Below are positions 27,140 through 36,181 of a stretch of 64,000 nucleotides of DNA, in pieces; position 1 is the first letter of the stretch; the number at the start of each line of letters is the position of its first letter. Source of the DNA: Bacteroidota bacterium (lineage in GTDB: Bacteria > Bacteroidota > Bacteroidia > B-17B0 > Aurantibacillaceae); contig JAFDXR010000003.1 of assembly GCA_018267825.1 (NCBI GenBank), positions 266,952 through 330,951 of the forward strand, read 5' to 3'. The translations under genes were made by a program, and so were the position numbers. The notes under the pieces were generated by a model. That model searched no databases. It was not told the origin of the DNA and worked only from the letters and a program-made list of their open reading frames with translations.

Positions 27140-29182
27140 TTATTTAGACAGGATCATGAACTCCGTACGGCGGTTTTTCGCTTTACCTTCCTCCGTGGTA
27201 TTAGGTGCAATAGGTTTACCGGCGCCATACCCTTTTGCCGTGATCCGTTTACCGTCAATTCCTTTTTCTTCGAGAAACGATTTCACGGTATACGCACGGT
27301 TTGCCGATAAGGCTTCGTTGGCAGAAGCACTACCTACATTATCCGTATGTCCCTGTATTTCGATACGAATGTTTGGATTGGATTTCAGATAATCGGCAAA
27401 AGCCTCCAGCACAACAAACGATTCTTTTTTGAGATCCGCCGAGTTGGTATTGTAATAAATATTATTGATCACAAAAGAACTGCCCGGCGTTGTTTCATCG
27501 ATTTGTAACGCAACAGGCTTAGGCTTTTTATCGAAAGTAGCTTCCTTCACACTCACTACCTGCGAGTTAAACGAGTAGCCATCTTTCTGGATTGTGATTA
27601 ATAAATCATCTTTCTTTTTAAGATTAACCGCCACCATGAATTTACCGGCAGCAGAATCCACTACGGCCAATGTTTTTTCTTTTGTTACGGTGTTCATGAC
27701 TTCTACTTTGCCGCCTTCAATCACGTTTCCGAATTTATCTTTTACTTCACCACTTAAGAATGTGGTTTCCTGCGGACGCGCTTCTTTATAAAGTTCAAAC
27801 GAAAAAAGATCGTAACGGCCAATGCCTTTGTTCTGGAGTTTACCTTCGCTGTAAGAGAAAAAATAACCCGTTTTACTATCGGTACTTACAAAAAAACCTG
27901 TATCGTCGGCCTCTGTATTGATCGGGTAGCCAATGTTCTCCGCATCCAGCCATTCACCTTTATCATTCTTACGGATATAAAAAATATCATAGCCCCCAAA
28001 ACCATAATGGCCGGCAGCCGATTTATTGGGGCCACTGCTGAAATATAGTGTTTCGCTATCGGAGTGAATGAAAGGTGTTTTCTCGTCACCGGCTGTATTG
28101 ATCTTTGGTCCGGCATTTTTCGGAACACTCCAGTTGCCTGTCGCCGGATCCCGCCTGGTGTACCAGATATCAATACCTCCATAACCACCGGGGCGGTCGC
28201 TGGCAAAATATATGGTGTTACCATCTGCCGACACGGTTGGTTGTGAATCCCAATACACCGGATCATTGACATTCGCCAGTTTTTTAATAGGTTTCCACTC
28301 GTCATTAATATTATCGCTCACATAAATATCGCAGTTTCGGCCTCCGCCTTCATCGACCATCATGGCAAAATATAAATGTTTATTGTCGATTGTAATCGTA
28401 CAACCGCCCTGGTTATCTGCTGTTGTATTGAATGGCGGTGGCATTTCATCGCCTGCATTGAAAGCCCCGGTATTATCGCGCTCCGCTACCATAAAAGCTT
28501 CGCGCATGCGATCGCTCTCATACACCTTGTCCATTTTTTTCACTGGTACCACACGTGTAAAAAAACAAAACTTATCGTCCGGTGAAATAAAAGCAAGATA
28601 CTCATCGTAGGGTGTAGATACCCCTTTCACTACTTTAGGATCAAACGGAACAACTTTCTTCTTAAGTTCCGCTTCCATCTTGGCATAGCGAATCATTTCC
28701 TTGGCCTGGTATAATTCAGCATCATAGTCTTTCGCAAACTTCTTATCATTATTGTCTTTAAAAGCAATAAATTTCTGTAAGTACTTCACGGCCGAATCAT
28801 TTTTAGCTTCCTCGTAATAATTGAAGCCGATATAGTAATATGGCTCCGAGTGAACCTGCGGGCAGGAAGCAATAGCCTTGTAGAAGTACGGAACTGCCGG
28901 TTTAAACGGTTTATTCTCCAGCTTGCAGTGAACCACAATTTCAAGTCCCATAATCAGGTTGGCTTCTGCAAAATCAGGTTCAAGTTCCAGGCATTTGCGC
29001 AGAAAATCCATACGTTCGGGTTTTTTGTATTTCTTCTTATCAATGCCCTTCTCGTAAAGTTTCATTGCCTCTTTACTGTCGATCTCGTTACAGAGTTTAT
29101 TGGATGCACCTTCGTCATCGTCCTGAGCAAAGGCCGTGGAAGATAATCCCAGGAAAAAAAACAGGGATAGTATTTTTATCAT
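27140..29182 (-). CDS. PorE-like TPR / beta-propeller / OmpA-domain protein
   Basis: This gene encodes 680 aa starting at MIKILSLFF. The signal peptide ends in STAFA before QDDDEG. Domains: TPR-like helices (about 25-160), WD40-like PD40 beta-propeller repeats (for example QPTVSADGNTIYFASDRPGG), a carboxypeptidase-regulatory-like domain (FLSGEVKDKFGNVIEGGKV) and a C-terminal OmpA peptidoglycan-binding domain (IRIEIQGHTDNVG, ANRAYTVKSFLEEKGID). This order matches PorE of the type IX secretion system, which tethers that machine to peptidoglycan. PorE itself is a lipoprotein, whereas this one has a signal peptidase I site, so it may be a paralogue. It lies between mrp (41 bases upstream) and the barrel gene. 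Confidence 0.9.
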   Translation of the reverse strand: MIKILSLFFFLGLSSTAFAQDDDEGASNKLCNEIDSKEAMKLYEKGIDKKKYKKPERMDFLRKCLELEPDFAEANLIMGLEIVVHCKLENKPFKPAVPYFYKAIASCPQVHSEPYYYIGFNYYEEAKNDSAVKYLQKFIAFKDNNDKKFAKDYDAELYQAKEMIRYAKMEAELKKKVVPFDPKVVKGVSTPYDEYLAFISPDDKFCFFTRVVPVKKMDKVYESDRMREAFMVAERDNTGAFNAGDEMPPPFNTTADNQGGCTITIDNKHLYFAMMVDEGGGRNCDIYVSDNINDEWKPIKKLANVNDPVYWDSQPTVSADGNTIYFASDRPGGYGGIDIWYTRRDPATGNWSVPKNAGPKINTAGDEKTPFIHSDSETLYFSSGPNKSAAGHYGFGGYDIFYIRKNDKGEWLDAENIGYPINTEADDTGFFVSTDSKTGYFFSYSEGKLQNKGIGRYDLFSFELYKEARPQETTFLSGEVKDKFGNVIEGGKVEVMNTVTKEKTLAVVDSAAGKFMVAVNLKKKDDLLITIQKDGYSFNSQVVSVKEATFDKKPKPVALQIDETTPGSSFVINNIYYNTNSADLKKESFVVLEAFADYLKSNPNIRIEIQGHTDNVGSASANEALSANRAYTVKSFLEEKGIDGKRITAKGYGAGKPIAPNTTEEGKAKNRRTEFMILSK

Positions 29183-29223
29183 GTGGGTATAACGCATCAA
29201 CATAAAATAATTACATAAAACGA

Positions 29224-30315
29224 TTACACCATTTCGGCTTTACCTTGCTTGCTGGCATTCTGAATAGCAACCTGCTGCGCAATATTTTGTGCCATCTCCA
29301 TAAACGCAAGTGCCTGCGGCGTGGTTTCCTGCAATACAGCCGGCCGGCCGGCATCACCGGCTTCGCGAATGCTTTGTACAATCGGAATCTGGCCAAGCAG
29401 TGGCAGATTCATTTCTTCAGCCAGGTTACGGGCACCGTCTTTTCCGAAAATATAGTATTTATTATCAGGCAATTCTTCCGGCGTAAACCAGGCCATATTT
29501 TCCACAACACCCAGAACAGGAACATTAATGGCAGGTAAATTAAATAAGGCTATTCCTTTGCGTGCATCGGCAATGGCTACAGGTTGAGGCGTGCAAACAA
29601 TAACGGCGCCGGTCAGTGGAACCTGGCTGCACAGCGTAATCTGAATATCGCCGGTACCCGGAGGCAGGTCTACGATCAGGTAATCGAGTTCACCCCAATT
29701 GGTATCCAGAAATAATTGCGTCAGTGCTTTGGAGGCCATAGGTCCACGCAAAGCTACCACCTGATCCGGGCCAGCAAGGAAGCCCACAGAATTCAGTTTT
29801 ACGCCGTAGCTCTCAACCGGTTTCATTTTTGGTTTGCCATCAAATTCCGATTTACCGGGCATTTCGTTTGCCACATCAAACATGATGGTTTGAGAAGGTC
29901 CGTAAATATCGGCATCAACCAGGCCGACCCTGGCTCCCTGGCGTGTTAATGCTACAGCCAGATTTGAGGCTACTGTTGATTTACCAACACCACCTTTACC
30001 GGAAGCCACAGCAATGATGTTTTTGATTTTTGAAAGCGTTGTATTGTCACTGTTACGGGCCGTTGTTACATTGGCCGTCATCGTAACATTTACCACAGCT
30101 TCCTTATCTACAAAATGCAGGATAGCATTGACGCAGGCCTTTTGAATCATGTCCTTCATCGGGCAGGCCGGTGTTGTAAGCACAACGGTAAACGCCACGT
30201 GCTTTCCGTTTACTTCTATATCTTTCACCATGTTCAGTGTGATCAGATCTTTTTTAAGATCCGGATCATCCACATAACGTAAGGCATCTATGACTTGTTC
30301 TTTTGTAATTGACAT
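29224..30315 (-). CDS. Mrp/NBP35-type P-loop ATPase with MIP18 domain
   Basis: This 363 aa protein has an N-terminal MIP18/DUF59 domain (about 1-85, with TTPACPMKDMIQKAC) joined to a ParA/MinD-type P-loop ATPase (GKGGVGKSTVASNLA, then DADIYGPSQTIMF). Mrp/ApbC proteins carry and deliver iron-sulfur clusters. The C-terminal CxxC that binds the cluster in E. coli-type Mrp is absent: the equivalent stretch reads ENMAWFTPEELPDNKYYIFG with no Cys. Cluster binding may differ here. The gene is 41 bases upstream of the PorE-like gene and 49 bases downstream of the M28 lipoprotein gene. Confidence 0.93.
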   Translation of the reverse strand: MSITKEQVIDALRYVDDPDLKKDLITLNMVKDIEVNGKHVAFTVVLTTPACPMKDMIQKACVNAILHFVDKEAVVNVTMTANVTTARNSDNTTLSKIKNIIAVASGKGGVGKSTVASNLAVALTRQGARVGLVDADIYGPSQTIMFDVANEMPGKSEFDGKPKMKPVESYGVKLNSVGFLAGPDQVVALRGPMASKALTQLFLDTNWGELDYLIVDLPPGTGDIQITLCSQVPLTGAVIVCTPQPVAIADARKGIALFNLPAINVPVLGVVENMAWFTPEELPDNKYYIFGKDGARNLAEEMNLPLLGQIPIVQSIREAGDAGRPAVLQETTPQALAFMEMAQNIAQQVAIQNASKQGKAEMV

Positions 30316-30364
30316 GTTACTTTAGTTTAAGGTTCGGGAGTGTTATAAGAAGCAACGATTGCTC

Positions 30365-31366
30365 TTATTCATTATATATCACCTCCAGCAGGGTTTGTCC
30401 CACGGCTTTCAGTGTTTTCTTATCAATGGTGGTGATATCGTCGCTCACCTGGTGATGATGCTCAAAAAAATCACCCTGTTGTTCATTGTAATGTATAATA
30501 TCCACGCAAGGAATTTGTGCAAGCTTATTGATCGGCGCATGATCATCAGTCATCTCCTGGCATTCGTCATTGATGAAATACTGGCCATAGCCCAGTTTCT
30601 GAGCAGTTCCCCAGATTTTATTTACCACGTCGCCGGCATAAAACGTAGACAGTCCCTCGCGCGGAAAAATGGCATTGGAGGCTCCAACCATATCAAGCAG
30701 TACCCCGAATTTTGCAGAATAAAAAGGCGTATGCGGATTCTTGCTCCAATACTGGGAACCCAGGCACCAGGTATCCTGATCTTCCATACCACCATGTGGT
30801 TTGCCGTAATCTTCCAGGTCAAAAAACACAATATCAACCCCCACATCCGGTTTCTTTGCAGCCAGGTTTCTGGCTACTTCCAGCAATACACCTACTCCAC
30901 TGGCACCATCATTTACACCCGGTACAGGCTTCGATCTGTTGGCCGGATCTTTATCGCGATCTGCAAATGGACGGCTGTCATAGTGCGAGCATAGTAAAAT
31001 ACGATTCTCAGCTTTCGGATTAAAAGAGCCGATCACATTTTTAAGGAACCATAATTTACCATCGAACGATTGCACATTAGCCGATTGCGTTTTCACTTCG
31101 GCACCATAACGTTTCAGCTCTTTTTCGTAATAGGCCACAGCTGCATCATGTGCTTTGCTGCCGGGAGTCCGCGGCCCCATATCCGCCTGAACTTTTATAA
31201 AGTCATAAGCGCTGTCGGCGTCAAATTCGGGGGCTGTAACATGCGGCTTGGTTACAACCGGCTGAACCGGCTGTTTTTGCGTTTCGTCAGGTGTTTTTTC
31301 AGGGCCACAGGCAGTGAGCAGCAGCGACAGGATGCAAACGGAAACAGGTATTGAATATTTTTTCAT
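30365..31366 (-). CDS. M28-family lipoprotein, glutaminyl-cyclase-like
   Basis: This gene encodes 333 aa from MKKYSIPVS. The lipobox LLTACG makes it a lipoprotein. M28 fold residues are visible: CSHYDSRPF (His), GVNDGASGVG (Asp), IVFFDLEDYG (catalytic Glu then Asp), VLLDMVGASN (Asp) and TDDHAPIN (His). The LEDYG in place of the aminopeptidase EE pair, the LLDMVGA stretch and the DDHAPIN region resemble type II glutaminyl cyclases more than ordinary M28 aminopeptidases. Such an enzyme turns an N-terminal Gln of exported proteins into pyroglutamate. Its start is eight bases after the cysS stop, so the two are likely co-transcribed. Aminopeptidase activity remains an alternative. Confidence 0.85.
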   Translation of the reverse strand: MKKYSIPVSVCILSLLLTACGPEKTPDETQKQPVQPVVTKPHVTAPEFDADSAYDFIKVQADMGPRTPGSKAHDAAVAYYEKELKRYGAEVKTQSANVQSFDGKLWFLKNVIGSFNPKAENRILLCSHYDSRPFADRDKDPANRSKPVPGVNDGASGVGVLLEVARNLAAKKPDVGVDIVFFDLEDYGKPHGGMEDQDTWCLGSQYWSKNPHTPFYSAKFGVLLDMVGASNAIFPREGLSTFYAGDVVNKIWGTAQKLGYGQYFINDECQEMTDDHAPINKLAQIPCVDIIHYNEQQGDFFEHHHQVSDDITTIDKKTLKAVGQTLLEVIYNE

Positions 31367-31374
31367 TTTATATT

Positions 31375-32844
31375 TTAATTTATTGTCCATGTAGCGCCTT
31401 CTTTGCCATCCTTAACCTGTATTCCGGCTTCACTCAGTTTATCGCGAATCTGGTCAGACGTTGCAAAGTCCTTATTGGCCTTGGCTTTCGTGCGCATATC
31501 CAGTACCAGGTTCATCACTTTTTCGAGTGCTGTTCCCGCTTTATTATTGCCTTCTTCTTCTGTTTTCAATCCCATGACGTCAAACACAAAGTGCTTGTAT
31601 ATCGTTTTCAGCAGTTCGATATCGACCTGCGTCAATGTTGTTTTCTTATCATTGGCGGAGTTGATGATACGTAATGCCTCAAACAAATGAGCGATCAATA
31701 CCGGTGTATTGAAATCGTCGTTCATGGCATCGTAACATTTTCGCTCGAGCGCTTTAATATCTTCCGAAGAGGAAGCCGATGACTGCAGATGCTGCAGTGT
31801 TTTATAACCCTCCATCAAACGGTTAAATGCTTTTTCGGCTGCCTGAAGGGCCTCGTCACTGAAATCGAGTGTACTGCGATAATGTGTTTGCATCATGAAA
31901 AAGCGTACCGCCATAGGGCTGTAACCTTTACTCAGTAATTCGTGATCTCCGCTGAAAAGCTCCATAGGCAGAAAACTATTGCCTAAACTTTTGCTCATTT
32001 TTTGTCCTTTCACGGTGAGCATATTGGTATGCATCCAGTAATTCGCCGGACTTTTCCCGCAATACGCAATATTCTGGGCAATTTCGTTGGTGTGGTGTGT
32101 CGGTGCCAGATCCATGCCTCCGCCATGTATATCAAACTGTTCGCCCAGGTATTTTGTACTCATGGCGCTACATTCGATATGCCATCCCGGAAAACCCTGA
32201 CCCCACTGACTTGGCCATTGCATCAGGTGCTCCGGTTTTGCTTTGATCCAAAGGGCAAAATCGAGGCGCCCGCGTTTATCTTCCTGTCCGTCCAAATCCC
32301 GGGTATTTTCGAGAAGCTCATCCAGTTTACGCCCGGTAAGTGCTGTGTAGTTATGCGATTTGGCGAATTTTTCCACATCAAAATAAACGGTTCCGTTCAC
32401 ATCGTAGGCCAGTCCGTTTTCAATAATCTTTTTGGCGATCTGTTGCTGCTCAATGATATGACCTGTTGCCGTAGGTTCTATGCTTGGTGGCAAAAGGTTA
32501 AACAAATTCATCACATCCCGGAAGCCGACGGTGTATTTCTGAACAATTTCCATTGGTTCAAGTTGGGACAATTTGGCCTTTTTTGAGATTTTATCCTCGC
32601 CTACATCGGCATCGCCCTCGAGATGGCCGGCATCCGTAATATTACGTACATAGCGTACTTTGTAACCAATATGGGTCAGGTAGCGGTAAATAACATCGAA
32701 CGACATGAATGTACGGCAATTGCCGAGGTGCACATCGCTGTAAACTGTCGGGCCGCAGACATACATGCCCACGTGGGGAGCATTAATTGCTTTGAATTCC
32801 TCTTTGTTCCTGGTAAGTGTATTGTATATAAAAAGTCTTTCCAT
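31375..32844 (-). CDS. cysS: Cysteinyl-tRNA synthetase
   Basis: This 489 aa class I aminoacyl-tRNA synthetase charges tRNA-Cys. The HIGH-type motif HLGN lies in [14 protein letters not shown], and KMSKS is intact in [11 protein letters not shown]. The zinc-site residues [16 protein letters not shown] and the HHTNE stretch are present. The C-terminal DALR-like helical domain and anticodon-binding tail ([20 protein letters not shown]) complete the enzyme at the usual size. It is followed after eight bases by the M28 lipoprotein gene. A terminator behind the YwqK-repeat gene lies upstream on its strand, so the gene needs its own promoter, though no clear TAnnTTTG is seen. Confidence 0.98.
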   Translation of the reverse strand: MERLFIYNTLTRNKEEFKAINAPHVGMYVCGPTVYSDVHLGNCRTFMSFDVIYRYLTHIGYKVRYVRNITDAGHLEGDADVGEDKISKKAKLSQLEPMEIVQKYTVGFRDVMNLFNLLPPSIEPTATGHIIEQQQIAKKIIENGLAYDVNGTVYFDVEKFAKSHNYTALTGRKLDELLENTRDLDGQEDKRGRLDFALWIKAKPEHLMQWPSQWGQGFPGWHIECSAMSTKYLGEQFDIHGGGMDLAPTHHTNEIAQNIAYCGKSPANYWMHTNMLTVKGQKMSKSLGNSFLPMELFSGDHELLSKGYSPMAVRFFMMQTHYRSTLDFSDEALQAAEKAFNRLMEGYKTLQHLQSSASSSEDIKALERKCYDAMNDDFNTPVLIAHLFEALRIINSANDKKTTLTQVDIELLKTIYKHFVFDVMGLKTEEEGNNKAGTALEKVMNLVLDMRTKAKANKDFATSDQIRDKLSEAGIQVKDGKEGATWTIN

Positions 32845-32871
32845 AAATTGCTTTTAAAATTACGAAATAAA

Positions 32872-32894
32872 AAAGACGGCCAAAAGCCGTCTTT
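32872..32894 (-). terminator. Intrinsic terminator after the YwqK-repeat gene
   Basis: AAAGACGGC pairs perfectly with GCCGTCTTT around a five-base CAAAA loop, followed on the minus strand by a T run. It separates the YwqK-repeat gene from cysS. Confidence 0.85.
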
Positions 32895-32927
32895 CGAGTT
32901 TATGATTTTTTGGTATAAAGCGTGTGA

Positions 32928-33830
32928 TTAGTTTTCGATTGGAGCATCTCCAACGTAGGCACCGCCTTTGTATACAGAAATACGCTGAAGAATTCCGTTT
33001 TCATCGTAGATGTAGGCTTTTCCTTCCATGAGGCGGTTATCTTTGAAAACACCATCTTTGGTAATTTGCTTGTTTTTGTTGTAAAGTGTATGCTGACCAT
33101 TCAGAATCATCGGGCCTTTGCTGGCTGATACGGCTTCGTTCGGTTTTTCGTCTTTTGTTACAATGATTTTCGGTGCGTTATCAACCGGTGCATCTTTTAT
33201 TTTTACGATTGGTTTTTTAGGTTCGTATTCTTTGATAGAAGCTACATCAACAGCGCCATCGTTAAATGTTTTCTCAGCTTTTAAATCACCGTTTTCATGA
33301 TATTCTTTGATGACACCGGCTTCCTTGCCATTAACAAAATTACCTTCAATAGCAACCTGTCCGTTTTCGTAAAAGTATTTTTGCGGCCCTTCGCGTTTAC
33401 CATTCGGATTGAAGACAAATTCATGCTGAACCTGGCCGTTTTCGTAGTATAACTTATAATTTCCTACCCAGCGATTATTTTTCCAGTTTCCTTCTTCGGA
33501 GATTTTCCCATTTTCGTGATACATGATGGCATATCCATCAGGGCGGCCATTCTGGAAGGTGAGCTGGTTTTTCATATTACCATTACAGTAATATTCGATC
33601 CATTTACCAATTTTGCGGTTATCCTGGTATTTGCCTTCCTCCGCTTTTTGTTCCGGCTGATAACAACTTCCCGGCTTATGCTTCCCTCTCAATATCCACT
33701 TGCCCTGCTTTTTACCGACAGCATCAATCAGGTTGATGGTATCTTTATTACTACCAAGCTCATAGGACTGAGATTGGGCCTGGCCGATCTGATAAACCAA
33801 AAAAACCAGTATCAAGTAAAATTTCTTCAT
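32928..33830 (-). CDS. Secreted YwqK/MORN-type repeat protein
   Basis: This gene encodes 300 aa. The signal peptide likely ends at IGQA before QSQSYE. The body holds about eight short beta-hairpin repeats of the YwqK (toxin-antitoxin-like) type with the pattern YYENGQV or YHENGKI, for example IMYHENGKISEEGNWKNN and YFYENGQVAIEGNFVNGKEA. A linker rich in Lys, Asp and Pro (about residues 200-250) precedes one last repeat set (YDENGILQRISVYKGG). Despite the family name, nothing here suggests a toxin-antitoxin role; many Bacteroidota encode several such exported proteins. It is a single-gene unit ended by a hairpin terminator. Confidence 0.85.
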   Translation of the reverse strand: MKKFYLILVFLVYQIGQAQSQSYELGSNKDTINLIDAVGKKQGKWILRGKHKPGSCYQPEQKAEEGKYQDNRKIGKWIEYYCNGNMKNQLTFQNGRPDGYAIMYHENGKISEEGNWKNNRWVGNYKLYYENGQVQHEFVFNPNGKREGPQKYFYENGQVAIEGNFVNGKEAGVIKEYHENGDLKAEKTFNDGAVDVASIKEYEPKKPIVKIKDAPVDNAPKIIVTKDEKPNEAVSASKGPMILNGQHTLYNKNKQITKDGVFKDNRLMEGKAYIYDENGILQRISVYKGGAYVGDAPIEN

Positions 33831-34004
33831 AGCGCGTATAGGTTACTAAATTATATAAATTCTTTTTAAGATTTAATAATATTTCGATAAACGAAAGTTT
33901 TAGTACGATAAACTTTAAAAAACAAAAAAAAATGACCAAAATCATTCATATTAGACTATTTAACGGAGCAGAAATGAAAATGGTTACAGCCTGAAGATCA
34001 AATT

Positions 34005-34946
34005 TTAAGCCAAGTTTGTTAACATGTTTTTAACGAGCCCCGGGAGGTCGTAGGCGGGTTTCCACCCCCAGTGTTCCCTGGCTTCTGCGTCATTGATGCT
34101 TTGTGGCCAGCTATTGGCTATTTGTTGCCTGAAATCAGGCTTGTAGGTTATAGTAAATTCCGGAATATGTTTCCGGATCTCGGCAGCAATTTCTTCCGGA
34201 TTGAAACTCATGCCTGCCAGGTTATAGGAGCCCCGAAGCCGAACCGAAGCCGGATCAGCATGCATGATCTCGATCGTTGCACGGATGGCGTCCTCCATGT
34301 GCATCATAGGCAATACGGTGTCCTTTTCCAGGAAACACTCATAACGTTTGTTTTTAAGCGCTTCGTGAAAAATATGAACGGCATAGTCTGTTGTCCCGCC
34401 TCCCGGTGCTGATTTCCAGCCTATCAAGCCAGGATAACGCAGGCTTCTGACATCCACACCGAATTTATGAAAATACCATTCGCACCAGCGTTCGCCGGCC
34501 TGCTTGCTTATTCCATAAACAGTAGAGGGTTCCATCACGGTAAACTGTGATGTGTTTACTTTTGGGGTGGTTGGACCAAATACGGCAATAGAACTTGGCC
34601 AGTATACTTTATCAATATGTTTTTCTTTGGCGAGATCCAGAATATTAAAAAGGCCTTCCATGTTCAGCTTCCAGGCAAACATAGGATTTTGCTCACCGGT
34701 TGCCGATAAAAGAGCGGCCAACAGATAAACCTGCCGGACGCCATGTTTTTTGACCACATTAAAGACAGCTTCCTTATCCAGGATATCCAGTTTTTCGAAA
34801 GGATTATTGTGAAGTGACGGAATGGGTTTCAGATCTGCAGCAATCACATTACTGGAACCGTATAATTTACTAAGCTCTTCAGTAAGTTCTGTGCCGATTT
34901 GCCCGCCGGCGCCAATGATCAGGATTTTATCTTCTTTATTGTACAT
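34005..34946 (-). CDS. SDR-type L-threonine 3-dehydrogenase
   Basis: This 313 aa NAD-dependent epimerase-fold enzyme starts at MYNKEDKIL (34946), two codons inside the longer TTG-initiated frame. The Rossmann motif GAGGQIGTEL, a DLKPI following strand beta2, the PSSIAVFGPTTPK Ser region and the catalytic YGISK (Tyr-x3-Lys) are all visible and match the short-chain-type threonine dehydrogenase group, which oxidises L-threonine to 2-amino-3-oxobutyrate. The usual partner lyase (kbl) is not in the window. The gene diverges from trhO through an unusual overlapping promoter region. Another UDP-sugar epimerase-like substrate is less likely given the sequence pattern. Confidence 0.87.
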   Translation of the reverse strand: MYNKEDKILIIGAGGQIGTELTEELSKLYGSSNVIAADLKPIPSLHNNPFEKLDILDKEAVFNVVKKHGVRQVYLLAALLSATGEQNPMFAWKLNMEGLFNILDLAKEKHIDKVYWPSSIAVFGPTTPKVNTSQFTVMEPSTVYGISKQAGERWCEWYFHKFGVDVRSLRYPGLIGWKSAPGGGTTDYAVHIFHEALKNKRYECFLEKDTVLPMMHMEDAIRATIEIMHADPASVRLRGSYNLAGMSFNPEEIAAEIRKHIPEFTITYKPDFRQQIANSWPQSINDAEAREHWGWKPAYDLPGLVKNMLTNLA

Positions 34947-34982
34947 GACCAAGATTCTGTTTTAGAATGGTAATTTTTAAGC

Positions 34983-34998
34983 TACCTTTGCAAACGTA
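34983..34998. promoter_or_regulatory. Overlapping face-to-face -7 boxes (tdh and trhO)
   Basis: The 16 bases TACCTTTGCAAACGTA contain a plus-strand TAnnTTTG (34983-34990) directly joined to a minus-strand TAnnTTTG (34991-34998). The first would drive trhO and the second tdh. Each start site would fall inside or beside the other box, so both cannot be occupied at once. Clear -33 elements are not seen on either side. Confidence 0.5.
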
Positions 34999-35050
34999 AA
35001 TATAATTTTTGATTTGTTTACTGGTGAAGTAAAGAATTCGGAAATTATAC

Positions 35051-35107
35051 ATGAACGATAGTATAACCTGCAATTATATCTATTACATCTTATGGCATTA
35101 CTTGTAA
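35051..35107 (+). other. Candidate Tyr-rich upstream ORF before trhO
   Basis: An 18-codon ORF (MNDSITCNYIYYILWHYL) begins in the trhO leader and ends 16 bases inside trhO in another frame. Four of its 18 codons are Tyr and one is Trp. It would be transcribed from the -7 box at 34983. AT-rich leader sequence alone could give such a composition. Confidence 0.25.
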
Positions 35108-36153
35108 ACCGTGTAAACAAACACGATCTGAAAGAACAACTCAAAAAAGAGACGTTCAAACGCATCACCCTCTCCTTTTATCGTTATGTAAACATCTCAG
35201 ATCCGGCGGAGCTGCGCGATCAATTATTCATGCAATGGTCGGCCCTGAATTGTTTTGGCCGTATCTACCTGGCTCATGAAGGCATCAATGCACAGATGAG
35301 CGTGCCTGAACATAACTGGGAGGCTTTCAAAGAACAATTATACAGCGATAGCCGCTTCAACGGGGTGCCTTTTAAATTTGCGGTTGATGGTAATGGCAAG
35401 TCGTTCTATAAACTTATTGTTAAAGTGCGCGAAAAAGTTGTTGCAGATGGCATCGAGGATCCTTCGTTTGATCCTTCGAATACCGGAACTTACCTGAATG
35501 CGGTGGAGTTCAACAAAGCTATTGAAGATCCGGAAACGATCGTAGTAGATATGCGTAACCATTACGAAAGTGAGGTTGGCCGTTTCGACCGTGCATTTTG
35601 TCCGGATGCCGATACATTTCGCGAAGAGCTGCCCTTGGTGGTAGATCACCTGAAGGGCAAGGAAGATAAAAAAGTGATCATGTACTGCACCGGTGGCATA
35701 CGCTGCGAAAAAGCCAGCGCCTATCTGAAGCATAAAGGTTTTAAAGATGTAAATCACCTGCAGGGCGGCATTATACAATATGCCAAAGAAGTAAAGGAAC
35801 AAAGTCTCGAAAGTAAATTCAGAGGAGTGAACTTTGTGTTTGACGAGCGTATCGGCGAACGTATTACCGACGATGTACTTTCGAAATGTCATCAGTGCGG
35901 TGCTCCCTGCGACCGCCATGTAAACTGTAAAAATGACGACTGTCACCTGCTGTTCATACAATGCGAAGCCTGCGACGAAAAAATGAACGGCTGCTGTACC
36001 GAGCAATGTAAAACAATCGCCGCACTGCCAATCGAAGAACAGCGTGCACTTCGTAAAGGCCGTGTTAAAAACGGACCTGAATGCCTGGCAGTATATAAGA
36101 GCCGGCTTCGCCCGAACCTGGCCGAAATATTAAAAAACAGTACTTTAGCATAA
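35092..36153 (+). CDS. trhO: tRNA uridine(34) hydroxylase (rhodanese family)
   Basis: This 353 aa protein matches TrhO/YceA: an N-terminal acylphosphatase-like domain (SFYRYVNISDP, GRIYLAHEGINAQMS), a rhodanese domain with the active-site Cys in VIMYCTGGIRCEKASAYL, and a C-terminal Cys-rich tail (CHQCGAPCDRHVNC and CEACDEKMNGCC) that may bind metal. TrhO makes 5-hydroxyuridine at the tRNA wobble position in an oxygen-dependent way. hmgA follows 28 bases downstream on the same strand, so the two are probably co-transcribed, although no functional link is known. The start codon overlaps a short upstream ORF. Confidence 0.92.
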   Translation: MALLVNRVNKHDLKEQLKKETFKRITLSFYRYVNISDPAELRDQLFMQWSALNCFGRIYLAHEGINAQMSVPEHNWEAFKEQLYSDSRFNGVPFKFAVDGNGKSFYKLIVKVREKVVADGIEDPSFDPSNTGTYLNAVEFNKAIEDPETIVVDMRNHYESEVGRFDRAFCPDADTFREELPLVVDHLKGKEDKKVIMYCTGGIRCEKASAYLKHKGFKDVNHLQGGIIQYAKEVKEQSLESKFRGVNFVFDERIGERITDDVLSKCHQCGAPCDRHVNCKNDDCHLLFIQCEACDEKMNGCCTEQCKTIAALPIEEQRALRKGRVKNGPECLAVYKSRLRPNLAEILKNSTLA

Positions 36154-36181
36154 ACCAACCACTACTCTAAATTTTTTTACT

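Noticed and set aside
32928-33830. Toxin-antitoxin system suggested by the YwqK family name
   Set aside because: The protein is secreted and repeat-built, with no toxin or antitoxin partner next to it; the family name is historical.
33932-33994. 20-codon plus-strand ORF between the YwqK-repeat gene and tdh
   Set aside because: It is short, has no promoter box and runs into the 3' end of tdh on the other strand; nothing supports translation.
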